Below, in pieces: positions 36,955 through 49,460 of a stretch of 64,000 nt of DNA (positions are counted from its first letter, which is position 1; each line of letters starts with the position of its first letter). The notes beneath the pieces are model-generated. The model ran no database searches. It worked only from the letters and a program-made list of their open reading frames with translations, and had not been told where the DNA came from. A program made the translations under genes and the position numbers. This DNA is from Bryoerythrophyllum caledonicum (Eukaryota; Streptophyta; Bryopsida; Pottiales; Pottiaceae): NCBI GenBank assembly GCA_963971425.1, contig OZ020516.1, positions 20,033,332-20,097,331 on the forward strand, given 5' to 3'.

Positions 36955-38201
36955 TCAGGGGCTGTTTACACCTGAAGATTTGGGTTGGAGCCCATAGACA
37001 CAAGTGGTACCCCGCTTGAAGGATGAAACCATTGTAAGCGGGGTACCTTCCACCAAACAAGGGAGTTGTAAGTGAATTGTGGCCCAAAGTTTAGGTGTAA
37101 ACCTGAATAGAAGGGTTGTGGCCCATTGTGCACTTGGGATAAATTTTTAAGTAATTGTATGAAAACGGGCTCATTTTAGAATTACTTCATAGTGAAAGAA
37201 AGATAGAGCAGTTTGAGTACATCCTTGAATTGTTGCTGCCATACGCACCTGTACCTTCAACCAAGCATTTTGACCTTGACCAAAAAGTAAGTAAATTGTT
37301 AGTTATGCTCATGTACAATCTTCATGCAATAGGTGTGCTCTAAAATGCTCAAAAACATCATTAAAGGCTTGAAAATGGACTTGAAAATGTTTGGACAGCA
37401 CACAATAAAGCACATAAATAGTAGTATAGGAAGGTTATTATCCAACAATTGCACAATGGAAGCTAGTAGGCTTGGTGACTCCTAGGCTTGGAGGCTAGAA
37501 TAGTATGAGGCCTTGAAAGGGAGGCTAGAGGTGGCCGGTTCGACCCTTGGTGGCGCCATTTTGGTCACCACACCGGATCCGGCTGGAATTTGGGGGGAAA
37601 GGGGGGCCTCAAGGGGGCCTAATTGACCCTCTTCGGCCCCACGCAAAGGCAAGGCAAAGGCTCAAGAAGGCTCAAGCACTTATGCTCCTCAAGATTCCTC
37701 TAAGTCCAAAAATATTGCAAATTTGTAGATCCTCTAGAAAATTGATAGATTTCAGTACATACCTTGTTTTTTGGCCGCCTTGGAAAATTCTTCTTCCAAT
37801 TCTCACGCCATGAGCAGTAAATGTAACTTCTTTCTTTGATGAACAGTACTAACGGGAAAGAAGTTGTCAAAAAACTTCAGTTCTAAAATAGTCAAAATCT
37901 AGCATTAAAATACTATAAATGATTGGCTGAAATTCGTTCTGAAAAATACTCTCCTGGCCTTCCGGAAATACAACCTTCTAGAGGTTGTAGGAAATAAGTC
38001 TCCTTAAGTTCCATAAAACACTATTCAAATCTGCCATGTAGGATTCCAACTAGGTTTTTCATCCACGGAAAACACTTTGGGCCACAACCTGCATTTTGCT
38101 TGAAGAAAACCCATTTCCGGGATACCAATTCTTTACTCTAATCAAAACTCGGGAATTCTTTGGGCTCCAGCCCAAACCATCTAGAGATAAACAACCCCTC
38201 A
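36955..38201. mobile_element. 1.24-kb MITE-like element inserted in foldback relic
   Basis: The body is about 36958 to 38198. The left end is GGGGCTGTTTACACCTGAAG. The right end inverted is GGGGTTGTTTATCTCTAGAT. The similarity continues to TTTGGG(T/C)TGGAGCCCA about 30 bp in. It is flanked by a duplication of TCA, extendable to CTCAG or CCTCAGG because the ends are G/C-rich. The uninterrupted paralogue at 6.73 kb reads AGCCTCAGGCTTGG, an empty site. No transposase frame. Ends resemble the 55.3-kb and 15.0-kb MITEs. Confidence 0.75.
37467..37556 (+). repeat. Possible tRNA-derived SINE fragment
   Basis: An A-box-like TAGGCTTGGTGA at 37467 and a B-box-like GGTTCGACCC at 37537 to 37546, with ATGAGG about 32 bp before the B box. 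Arrangement parallels the candidate at 3648. Lies inside the 1.24-kb MITE-like element. The sequence does not fold into a tRNA. Confidence 0.3.
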
Positions 38202-38633
38202 GGCCTGGAAGGGTGGGGGAGGGTAGGGACAAAACCAGCCCCTATTTTTATGTTGGAGGGGGGCCCTATTTAGACCAAGGTGGACCCTCTAAAGGTAATT
38301 TGGGGGCGCTTGCCCCAAATTTGACCCAAATTTTTCCAAATAAAGCTATTGGGTCCGCGAAACTAAAAAAAAAAGGCCTAACCCTGGCTCATCCTCTGTG
38401 ACATCTGTCTACATCAAATAAAGAGATCCAAACTTTGATATTTTGAGCACAACTCTCCCTGTAATCCACGTTGACTTTCATGGTTGGTTGTCTTTGTAAT
38501 TGGTTTTGCGACACATTTAATCATATTTTATACACAAAAAAAACATCTAGTTGTGACTTCCTTTAACCCCTAAAAGACAATTTTATCCTATAGGGGACAT
38601 ATCAATTTTGGGCACCTTCTTGAAAATACAATT

Positions 38634-40494
38634 TTAACCCCTAAATTACCAAGCCGTTTTCAAACCAAAAACACTTCAAAACTGCTTGTCTCAGTGGAAT
38701 ATGTAAGGAAGAAAACCAAACCTTTTAATTCTAATTTAACCTCTATAGGCCCAAGTGTCCCTTAGGGGAACGATTTCGATTTCGGGCAAGTTCCTAAAAT
38801 TTGATTTTTTTAAAAATAATTAAATGCTATATTTTCCTTGATAAGAGATTTGTGGAGGTATTTATGTTATTATTTTTGGATTCATGGTTTGAAAGTTAGT
38901 ACCACTCAAAGTTAGAAATGGGGATTTCGGGCAGCTCCAAAAGTTTGCTAGAAGTCTCTATTAACATTGAGATTTTCCATTCATGTAGAGAATATTACCT
39001 TCTTTGAAAACGTCAAAAAAAAGTTTTTGTCTTTAGTGTAATTTTTTTAAAAACTCAAGTCAAACATTTTTACACATTTTGGGCAAGCGGGGAAAAAAAA
39101 CTTCAACTTTTCTACATAAAACCTAGAGATCTTTATATTTTTCACTTTTTATTTTTTCAACAACAATACGTGGTGTAAACCTTCTTATTGACCTTTTAGA
39201 TTATCATTCTAAAACATATTGAATCCTCAAAAAAATAAATCGTGAATTGATTATCTTTGAACCTCTACTCCTTGCATACATGTTTTGAATATGCTACACC
39301 CCTTCTCTACCTCTACAGATTGTTGTATAGGAAACTATCATCATGCTTAACACAATGGTAAAAGATTTAGACCTTGTGTTGTGCAAAAATTTAAAACCAA
39401 GTGAAGTCAAAGTCTGCTGATCCACTCAACTCCGAGAAGAAAATGCACCATTTTCTTAACTTCAAACACTATATTCTTTCAATCCGTGCGGTTGAAATGT
39501 ATGAAATTTTGTGAGTATTTTACTTAGTAAGTCTTAATGGAGATCCTATGGTCAAAAGGATAAATATAAGGTTTTATTTCCCTCCATACTCATTGCACTA
39601 GAATCAACATTTTTGAAGTGTTTTTGGTGTGAAATGCCTTGGGCCTTCAGGGATTAAACCGTAGGATCTCAATTGAGACTTATCAAGTAACATGCTCAAA
39701 AAATTTCATAAACTCTGATAACACGGATTGAAAGATTATAGTGTTTGAAGTATACAAAAGGGTTCATTTCCTTCTGTGCGTTTTGTGGATCAACAAACTT
39801 TGACTTCAGTGAGTATCCAATTTTTGCACAAGGTCTAAATTCAATACCACCATGTTCAGCATGATATTAGTTCCTTGTACACCAATATTTAGAGGTAAAT
39901 AAAAGGTGTAGCATATTCAAAAAGATTGTGCAAGGAGTTGGGGTTCAAAAATTGTCAACTTACATTTTATTTTTTTGTGAACTTAATATGTTATAGAATG
40001 AGAATCCGAACGGTCAATTAGAAGATTTACACCACACATGGGCATGGGAAAATCAAAAGGTAAAAAAATGAAGATATTTATGGTTTGTGTGGAAAGGATG
40101 AAGATTTTTTGGTACCTTGCTTAACAATGTGCGATAATGTGTGAAAATGTTTGACTTGGATTAATATGCTATTTTCTACTAAAGGCAACAAATTGTTTTG
40201 ACAATATGAAAGGAAATAATATTATTTTTTTCTATTGGAAATCTCACATTCAATAGAGTGCTCTAGCAGAAGTTTTGGAATTGCCTAATGTGTCCGCTCT
40301 CCCCATTTGAACTTCAAAACCCTATAGCTTCTTCATTAAATACCAAATCGAGGGAAAATTTGGACTCACACAAAGCTTTTAGTAATGTCCATTTACACTA
40401 AAAAATTCAAAAAATAATGTTATAAATTGACAAGAGCAACCTGCCTAAACCTTTAAAAGTCTCTCGAGGGGGCTCTTGGTAATTTAGGGGTTAA
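38634..40494 (+). mobile_element. Middle TTAA element of the nest, split by copy D
   Basis: The plus-orientation body starts at 38638 (CCCCTAAATTACCAAG) and ends at 40490 (GGTAATTTAGGGG), flanked by TTAA at 38634 to 38637 and 40491 to 40494. It is interrupted after '...TTCTAATTTAA' at 38739 and resumes 'ACCGTAGGATCTCAAT' at 39658. Removing copy D and one TTAA gives about 935 bp and recreates the continuous sequence seen in copy G (CTAGTTTAAACCGTAGG). Confidence 0.8.
38736..39657 (-). mobile_element. Inner TTAA element copy D
   Basis: The body is 38740 to 39653 (914 bp) in minus orientation, from CTCTATAGGCCCAAG to CTTGGGCCTTCAGGGA. It is flanked by TTAA (38736 to 38739) and TTAA (39654 to 39657). 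The host sequence continues uninterrupted across it apart from the duplicated TTAA. Confidence 0.85.
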
Positions 40495-41301
40495 AGATAG
40501 CTTCTTGAAGTTTAAACCAAAAATAGGAATATGGATTATCTTTGCGAAAAAAATTTCTTTCTTCTTTTGAACTTATAGGGAAAAAGTTATAGTGCTTCAA
40601 ACATAAATAACTTGACTCTTTTGGGAGTTGGGCAGGGTACTATAGAGATGAATAGTGCTACTGTAGAGTTGACAGTTGCACTTTTTTGAGGTGGATAGTA
40701 GTGAAAGGAAGTTCTTGGCAACCTTATTGTTTTCACTTAAAAATGCATAGAAATTAAGAATTTCATTTTTTTGAAAAAATATATTTTTCTATTGTGAGAT
40801 TAAGTTGTAATAATTCTATTCACCGTTTGGATTTAAATCCAACAACTATTTTTCTATTTAAGAAATAAAATTTCTTTCTTAAATAAATAGCCACTTTCTA
40901 TACCCCTAGCGGTTGCTGGTCTAATTTTTTCAATTGTATACACCTCCATTACTTGTGATTTTGGCATGCAATGACCTAACACAAGGTAGAACATCAATCA
41001 ATTGAGTTTATGCAATGTGTAATGGAAAAACATGCCATATTGTTGAGTCAAATTATGTTGAATCTCTCCGGGCATAATTGGAAGAAATCATTTTGCACTT
41101 TTCAAATGCATATATATCTTACAATCCATACGGTCAAAGTTTACAAAACTTTTAAGATGTCTTTTCATAGTAGTTAGCTTAAAGATCCAACGGTTAAAAA
41201 CAATAAAAACATGTTTGAATAAGTATAATAGTATCTCATCTCAAAGTGGCAATTTTGGGGTGGTTTTGGTGAAGCACAAGGCCGAGTCCTTTAGGGGTTA
41301 A

Positions 41302-43280
41302 AAGGAAACTAAACTTGTGAAAAGGTTTTTTGGTACTACCAAACTCTAGTACTCTAAATTTTATGTTTAGTATTGGTACGCTATATGATATATAAATGCA
41401 ATAAATTTTTACTATGGATTGATGTTTTTACCAACCATGTTAACAATGATCACCTTCTTTAAGTATTATACTATAGATAGTTGTATCCTCAATAGAAATC
41501 TTCATTAAAGGTAAAAAGTTATAGTGCTTTTAGGTCATAAAGTATCACTACACTAAACATAAAATTCAGTGTAGATAGAGATCCTTAGCACGCAATCAAC
41601 AACAACAAAATTTTCATCAGTGTCGTGAGCCCCAAAATTTGAACTTAATTACCTATAACACAACAACACAATAAAAGTGCATCCACCAGTGCCAACTAAG
41701 ATTGTTTTGAGTTTGTGCACCACTAACGAGCCATTAAAGACAAACAATCTCATGTTTGGAAGTATCCAAAGATGGATCTAGTGTGTCTTGAGACTGTCAA
41801 AAGAACTCCAATGCGGCGGGATGCTATGTCTTAGCGCGAGAACATATGTCCCGCATAAGACCATGTTACAGTACGATACTTTGTCCATAACGACCTTGTT
41901 TGAGTATTACTTAGCATTTGGCTTCACAAGAAGGATGTCAATGATATTTTGTTATGTATAGTCTACCGTCGAGAGGGGGAAGTAGTTCTAGCTCACTAAT
42001 TCCTTGTCCGGTGGGCATGGTCTTAGTAGTGGAAAGAACAAACACTTTATTCACGCCGGCGTCCTTTGGAAACCGGCGTTCTTCTTCTTCTTGTTATGTA
42101 TAGAGATATTGCTATCATCGGGTGAAGCATAAACCAAGGTGAAAGCTAGGAGACATTTCGGCATGCCTCATGGATAGTGCATGAAACATTTTGTCTAGCA
42201 TGCCTTATGATTGGTGCATGAAAGGTTTTGTCTAGCATGCGCCATGGCATGCTTCATGGTAAGTGCATAGAAAGGTTATGAAAGTGTGCAAAAGGGCCCA
42301 TGTGAGTAGGGCACCCAAGCACCCCTTCAAATCTTGATATCCATTGTTTTCATGTTTTGGCAATATGAAATTTGTCTATCAAGCTTCACTTCATTCGAGA
42401 CTACCTTTGCCCCATTGAAGACAATGGAGACCTACCTGCAGTTGGAATACATCCATTGTTTCATAATACACGAGCCACATAGCAATGTGAGTCCTTGTCC
42501 CGCAACATCATCAAGACTTTCAACACTACCAATGTCGGAAATGATCTACACTCGTTAAAAAAATAAATTCTTATGTTGAAATATAAGATCTTGAAATAAG
42601 CACCTCCAAATTATATTATATTATTGTAGACACTTTTATCATAAATATTCCAAAACAGTAGTAATAAAAGTGAAGTGAATGGTGTTTAGTACTTAATATG
42701 AAGACCATATGGATCCAATTTCTTTTATGATGAAAATTTTGCAATGCCTAGATTTACTTAAAATTCTTAAATATAACCATGTTAGTAACCTTTGAACCAA
42801 TTTTATTTAAGGGACTTTTTTCTTCATTTCAAATTCTATTATCTTTTAAATTGTGCGGTCCAATATTTTGAGAGCTTATGAGTATATAGTTTTAGTGGTA
42901 TACATTTAGATCTTATGGTTTGGAGATGGAAATATTGAATAATTTATTTTTCAATCTTTATATCAGAATGAATAGTTTTGAAGTATTCTTGATCAAAGCA
43001 CCTCCACTACGACAATTTAGACCGGGAAAAATCTTGGGCTAGTGTGTAGTGGTGGGGGGGCACCAACAAGTCTCGTGGTTAAATATCCACCACCCGCCAT
43101 TGGGCCATGTTTGGCAAGGGTGGGATACACTCTGCCTAGCCAGTCCACCAATAAGCAACATCCAAGTGACGCAAGACCCTAATCACAGATTCTTCTGACA
43201 CCGCTAGAACTCAATGTTAGAACAACTGTGAAGAGACGCTCTGGCCATGTGGCTTGGACAACAAGGCTCTCCAATTGGCA
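41302..43280. other. No gene; minor repeats
   Basis: No supported gene. Inverted copies of AAATTTTATGTTTAGT lie near 41356 and 41553 and suggest a small decayed foldback. A 37-bp array lies at 42161. About 42835 to 43010 resembles the minus-oriented interior of the TTAA family (diverged). The frame at 42334 to 42558 has no domain. Confidence 0.4.
42161..42275. repeat. 37-bp tandem repeat, about three units
   Basis: GCATGCCTCATGGATAGTGC... recurs at 42161, 42198 and 42235. The first two units are close; the third is diverged. No coding potential. Confidence 0.7.
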
Positions 43281-44227
43281 TTAACTCCTAATGGCCCAAG
43301 GCATTTTCACACCAAAAACACTTCAAAACTGCTCCTTATAGCGCAATGAGTAATGAGGTAATAAAAACCTTTTATTTGTACATCAAACCATAGGATCTAA
43401 ATTAAAACTTATTTGTTAAGGTTTTCACAAAATTTCATAAACTTTGACCGCACGGATTGAAAGATTATAGTGTTTGAAGTAGAGAAATATGTTCTTTTTT
43501 TCCTTGCTTTGAGTGGATCAACAGACTTTGACTACACTTGGTGTCAAATTTTTGCACTACACAAGGTTTGGAAACATTACCATAATGTCAATCATGATGT
43601 TTCCTTGGACACCAAATTTTAGAGGTAGAAAAGTGGTGTAGCGTATTAAAAACAAATGTGCAAGGAGTAGAGGTTCAAAATTGCCAATTCACGTTTTGTT
43701 TTTCTGTGAACTAAATATGTTTTAGAATGATAATCCGAATGAACAGTCAGAAGGTTTACACCACATCTTGTAGTTGAAAAAATAAAATGTGAGAAATATG
43801 AAGATCTCTAAGTTTTATAGGGAAGAGAGAAGTTTTTTTGGTACCTTGTCCAACAAAGTGTGACAATGTGCTAAAATGTTTGAGTTAGATTATTATGTTT
43901 TTTTCCACTTAAGACAAGAGATTTTTCTTGACAATATGAAAGGAAATAATATTATCTTCTACTACTGAAGATCTCACATTTAGTAGATTGTCCTAGCAAA
44001 AGTTTTTGGAGTTGCCGGACATGCTCGGTCTCCCCATTTGAAATTCAATACACTATAACTTTTTCATAAAATGTCGGATTTAGGAAACAATTGGACTCAC
44101 ACAAAACTTATAGCAATGTCCACCTACGCTAGAAATTTAAAAAATGAATGTTTTAAATTGACACCATAGGAACCTGCCCAAACCTTCAAGAGTCTCCCAA
44201 GAGGACTCTTGGGCCTTAAGAGGTTAA
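43281..44227 (+). mobile_element. TTAA element copy F
   Basis: The body is 43285 to 44223 (939 bp), beginning CTCCTAATGGCCCAAG and ending CTTGGGCCTTAAGAGG, with TTAA on both sides (43281 to 43284, 44224 to 44227). Interior fully collinear with copies A, B and G. No ORF. Confidence 0.8.
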
Positions 44228-46334
44228 GTTTGACGGCCCGGCAAGCCAGGTAAGTGGGACAGACCACCTTGTCGTCCTGTTTCCTCGTGTGGACAGGTTA
44301 GCGGTGCAAGTGGAGATGTTGCAAGAAATGGTTAGCACTGCTAGAAATCCGAAGATAAATAACTAGGGGTTTGCCTCTTTGTTGAGTTATATATTAGGAA
44401 TCAATAAGTAATCAAAGAGGCAAATCCAAAGAATAACTCTAGAAATTTTTGAAACGGGCACAATAGTTGCTATGAGTTATTGATTTCTGTAGTTATTATT
44501 TTTGCCACGTGGATTTCTCATCCATATACTAACATGGAATGTCATCACGGAGGAATGATGAGGTGGCTGATGACGTAGTTTTGAGTGTAATGTGGAATTT
44601 AAGGTGAATACCAATGTGGATTTGACAATGACGTAGGGATTGAGGTGGTAGTTGATGTGAATGATGACGTATTTCCCTTAATGACATGTAATCATATGTG
44701 GAAGCTTACGTGTCACTTCTTTTGGGACCCCTTGCTATAACGTGGAGGCGTTTGATTGGATGAAATCTATGTGCGCATTGCATAGTTCTTTAATAGTTAT
44801 TTTGTAATTTTTCTCTAGTTATATTTTAGTTATTTTTGAGTTACGTCATAGTTATTCAATAGTTATTGTATAGTTGTTTTAAATTTGTTTTAGATTTCAT
44901 TCCAATCATTCTCTAATGACTATTCAAGTATCTTCACAGATATTGAGATCAACTCTTAAGTTATTACATAGTGATTAGGGAGTTGTTCTAAAGTGAATTT
45001 ATTAATTGTTAAATATTTAAATTTGAAATATCTCCCACATGGTACTACCAGCCCACCAAACACAATTGTAATTAAACGATCTATTCAGATGCATTACTAT
45101 ACAATAACTATATACTTACTCAAAACAACTGCGGAATGAATATGGTATAACTACGGAATAACTTTGATATAGCTACAAAATGACTCTAATATATCTATAG
45201 AATGACTGAACAAAGCAAAAGTGTATTACTTTGAAATGACGTAATAATCACTACACAATAACCACATATTTACTCGAAACAACTACAAAATGGAAATTGA
45301 TATAACATGTAGGATTTTATGGAAGTGGCGCTCACCGTACCAAACTTTGAAATGTCCGTTGTGATCTTCTTCTTTTTCAAAATGAAGGCCTCATAAATGC
45401 TCAAAAAAGGATTAGAGGTGGGTAGATTGACTAGATTTAGATTGGATCTAATGAAATTAGACCTGAACTATTCAAATCAAAAGGTCTCCTACACAAAACC
45501 ACTTTATGAGAACAAGATCTCATGTCCACACACTCCGCCTTGCCTCCAAATACACATTGAAATTTTAAAAGAGTGTCATTACTTCACAAAACGTTCACAA
45601 GCACTCGGTGTGCACTCTTCTAACCCTAACAACCCGTTTAGCGACTCTAAGAACTCTACACTACCACATTCTAGTTCTCTCTTTTTCTACACACACACCC
45701 AACATCAAGAGAGAGTGAGAGAATGAGGGCGTTTTCCCTCATCCCCTCCAAACCCTAGCCGCAATAAACCCTAGCCGCCATTTCTACACGAGTTATTTTA
45801 CAGTTATTGATTAGTTATTCTCAGATGTATTACTACAAAATTACAAAGGCACAATCCACATCATCAAAGTACTTGCCACATCAGTACTACCGGACATAAA
45901 TAGGCAACCATCCAACTAATTATTTATGTAAAAATATCCATGAGTTGTTTTTAGTCATAGAATATATTATTGTACAAGATATTTTGTACTTATTGATTAG
46001 TTCAGACACTACTTAGATGAAAACATAGAGATGACAACACAAATGATACTGGAAGTCATGTGGCATTCATCCCCCCCACAATGTGTTAAAAAATCAATAA
46101 TTGCAGAATTACTTGGACAATTTTGCAGTAGGAAACGGGCAACTCGGCAGTTCCAAAGTAATTGTTGAGATATTGTTTCCTAGCTAGTTATTTGTGTTGT
46201 AGTTATTTATCCTTGGATTTCTAATAGTGTAGGCATTCTTGAAGTAATTTTAATTCACAATTTCAAACCTTGTCACTCAAATCCGCCTTCAGCTATGGTA
46301 AAAGTGCTAGCATGTAGTCAAATTTAATGCCTTC
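44228..46334. other. No gene; AT-rich repeats
   Basis: Rich in AGTTATT/AATAACT words. A diverged direct repeat (ACAATAACTATATACTTACT versus ACAATAACCACATATTTACT) lies at about 45102 and 45252. The 109-codon frame at 45397 to 45726 is low-complexity and unrecognised. Confidence 0.4.
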
Positions 46335-46694
46335 TGTCACAAGACGTGGCGTCAAGGGCCTCTCCACATTGCAGTGTTTTAGCGTAGATTAGTTTGTTAT
46401 CAATCTACGCGTTTAGGGATGTATGGCAGCGCACCGCATTCATCTATGGATGTTTTTCATCCACTTAGGGTTGTGTGTGTGCACGTATAGCGCTGCATAC
46501 GTCCTTGATTTGACGTCTTTCTCAAGTCAAACTTTGTGAGTGAGTTCGAGAGTATTTAGTGATTACCTTTGCTTGTGAGTGATTGTTTACCATTAGTAAA
46601 GGCTCTGCATTGTCTTATACTACTAGCACTTGTTAATTCTTCTTTTGTGGAATGCGAAACGCATGACAACTCTCGTGATTTGCTAGTTATTCAC
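46335..46694 (+). repeat. 5' LTR of the Ty3/Gypsy element
   Basis: It begins TGTCACAAGACGTGGCGTCA and aligns with 52090 onward, including GTAGATTAGTTTGTTAT and GCGCACCGCATTCATCT. The 3' boundary is approximate (end of similarity near GTTATTCACT). Confidence 0.8.
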
Positions 46695-47946
46695 TTGACA
46701 AAGACCCTTCTACGTTCTTCTCTTTAGTTCTTGAATTAGAGCTTGGGTGAGTTTAAAAAACTTTTGGGTACTTAGAATGATGTCGTAGAGCACGAATAAA
46801 GGAGGAGAACACAACAAATTTTTTGCAAATCGGACAAATTTTGAGGAAGTTATGACTGACGGAAGAGTTGTATGAAGAAGTGGAGTTGCCGGAGCTGATT
46901 TTTGCAGTAGCGCATTCACACTGTAAGTGTTTTGGGACTTTTCTCAAAACCAAATTATTTATTACCCCATTCACACTACATCGAGCACACGGTTTGGGCT
47001 ATTGTATAAACCAATTTCTCATTAGCCGTGTTCATGCTGGGAGAGACCCAATTGCAAATTTAATAAGATTTTCCGTTGGGACCCTAAATCGTGCCCGTAA
47101 CCTTAAACCGCCAGTTTTGGTGCCAAAGTTGCTGGAATTGAATTTCGCAAATGCTAACTTTTGCAAAAATCATTATTTTTTTATCCCGAGTGTAGTTTTG
47201 GACTCTTAGTAATAGTAGTTGTCTAGAAGAGTAGACAAATTGAACTTTCCAGGACTTTCTAAAATCCACATTTTTATGTGGCTTTAATAAAAAATAAATT
47301 ATAAAAATAGTGTCTAAACTTTGGAGGTAGTTTCTGTGGGAATTTGATTTAGATGTAAGTGAAATTTGCGCTTTTAATTGGGGATTTTGCCATTTAATCC
47401 AATTTTAGTATTGAATAGGCTGATTGATGCGTTAAAGCACCCATTGAATCAATTGCATATGGGAAATTTGTGTTTCTAAACACCGCGGTCAACGTTTGAC
47501 TACTTCTTAGTTTTAGACATTGGGAGGAATACTTTCAAGTGTTTTTCTTTGCATTGCAGGTATTGCAACTTGGGGCCATTCACAACAAGCATGTGCCCGT
47601 GGCTCTAACCCTGTCCATTTTGCTTTTATGTTGTTTGGAGAAAGGATCCAATATTGATTTCTGGATTCTTGTGCAGTATATCCCTCGTGTTGCGGGCTTG
47701 TTGTTGGTTGTTTCAGGAGGCGCCATTTCTTGTCGCCCCAAGATTGTGATAGGGTACCATAGGGGTGAAGTCAGGTTTATGGCCGGCAAGACCTTTTCAT
47801 GTAGGGGGTTGTGATTAGACCTGTGCTAGCTAGAGGTGATGACTAGTGAATCACAAAGTTTGGTGGTTTTGTAGGTACACGTTGCCCGAATGGTACCTTA
47901 TCCTTTAGATAATATTTATAGTTAATTTTTGAGGTGATTTTTATTT
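46695..47946 (+). other. Retroelement leader, no clear ORF
   Basis: About 1.25 kb lies between the 5' LTR and the first substantial frame. Frames at 46868 to 47209 and 47539 to 47814 have no recognisable domain. No obvious tRNA primer-binding site was found. Confidence 0.4.
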
Positions 47947-47958
47947 GTGGTAAGTACC

Positions 47959-48396
47959 ATGGGTCGATATTACCGCTCCTTCTCACTAGACCACCTGGGG
48001 AGTGCTCCCATCGCGGGCTTTGGGCCAAAGTCGGATACCGACGACGCTTTTGAGCCTGTATCAGAATTGAATATCAATTGTAGGCTTTGGGTTTGGGACG
48101 TGGGCACGTTTGACAACATAGAGGACGATCTTTATGCTTTACAATTTTCAGTACACTCTTCCACTCCGTTGGTAGCTCATACTATTCAGCAGCGATCACC
48201 GGATGAAGGAATTATCCTATTTGTCCGGCTATTTGCCGATATCAACATAGGACTCGCGGCTATGTTGAAGGCCGAGCTCAAGGTACGCCGGTACATCCAC
48301 CTGGATAGTAGCTATGCAACCAATCGTGCCGCTCACCATCACATTCAACGTCTTTTGGCGTTGTATCCGAAGCAGTTTTCGTCTACCGCCGCTTGA
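47959..48396 (+). pseudogene. Putative gag-region ORF of the retroelement
   Basis: Open frame from MGRYYRSFSLDHLGSAPIAG to a stop at 48396. It occupies the gag position, but no zinc knuckle or capsid signature is visible, so the name rests on context. Beyond it (48397 to 49460) the frame is shredded by stops. Confidence 0.45.
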
Positions 48397-49460
48397 GGGT
48401 GTTTTGGCAAGTTGCCATGTGATGTGACGTTGATCAATGAAGATGATCTACACCGGTTAGGTGACGTAGACTTAGTGAATCCCAATGGCCTTGCCAAGCT
48501 CATTCACGGACAGGTAGTGGGCGCCGCTTAGATGATCTACGGCCGGGGCTCTTTGCGGATTTGTTGTGGATTACCAACCAATCGCCGCCACCAGCATACA
48601 TTTTTGAGAGTGTACCCATGTGATCATCAGAATGTTACCAAGGATGATGAGCTACCATTGGTGGTGGTCAACCGCTTTGGTTTCACTCCGCGGCAATTCC
48701 CAAAATGATGTGCTACTCGGGATCTTCTGCCATTAGGACCGCGGTTTAGGCATGGTTTCAGATTCTACTTCCAAAACTTATGAGGAACCTTTTGCCGATG
48801 AAAGGAAGTGGTGGATGGATTTTGACAAGCATTACCGTTTCATGGAATCTCTTGGAGGGCTAGCATCGTTATTCGTTGGATCAAGCCATTAACTTCAACA
48901 CTTTTTTTGGGTTTGTGGCTTTTGTTTTGCGGTTCACCACCGTTCGCGCCACCATCCACGCGTGCTGGGAGCAAACTCTGATGGTCAGGGGCAACGATGC
49001 CACATCTCATAGAGATCAACGAAGCGGAGTTGTTTTTTCATTTGAAAAAGCATGCTGCGTAGGAGCTTCCTGCTCAACGTGTCTTTGCAGCCTTGGTTGA
49101 GGACTTTGGTCGAATGAATGCCCGGGATATCTTTTCCCGATCTTATCATCACGATATAGGAGTTGCTGTGGATCCCGTGAGTGAGAAGTTTGAGGGCATG
49201 AATGCCCTCTCGGCTACTAAATAGCAATCACTAGCCGTGCTGGTACTCTGTGAATCTTCTATAGTGGAAGAAAGACCACGGAGTTTGATGATTGGCTTTT
49301 GGAGTTGGGGCAACATCTTTCCGGTGCCGAGGCACGGAAGATGCAAGCGTTTATACGTTCGTATTGTAGCTATTTTGCCTTTACTCTCCATGATTTGGAG
49401 GGGTGCGAAGGCAAGCCCATCGACATTTAGTTGGAGGACGACGACTTGATCTTCTGACCA

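Larger units (their letters stand above)
36911..38460. repeat. Foldback-family relic interrupted by a MITE
   Basis: 36911 to 36957 (TTGGATTTGCCTAAATACCC ... GAAGCCTCA) and 38199 to about 38460 (TCAGGCCTGGAAGGGTGGGG...) are collinear with the left arm of the foldback at 6.69 kb, sharing 'gcccctatttttatgttgga'. The inserted 1.24-kb element separates them. Only one arm is evident. Confidence 0.7.
38563..41301 (-). mobile_element. Outer TTAA element of a three-level nest
   Basis: The outer copy begins CCCCTAAAAGACAATT at 38567 after TTAA (38563 to 38566). It is interrupted at an internal TTAA (38634), resumes at 40495, and ends TCCTTTAGGGG at 41297 before TTAA (41298 to 41301). Subtracting the insertion leaves about 874 bp, near the family length. 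It is the most diverged member of the nest, as expected for the oldest. 'ccatacggtcaaagtttac' near 41128 matches the family interior. Confidence 0.6.
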
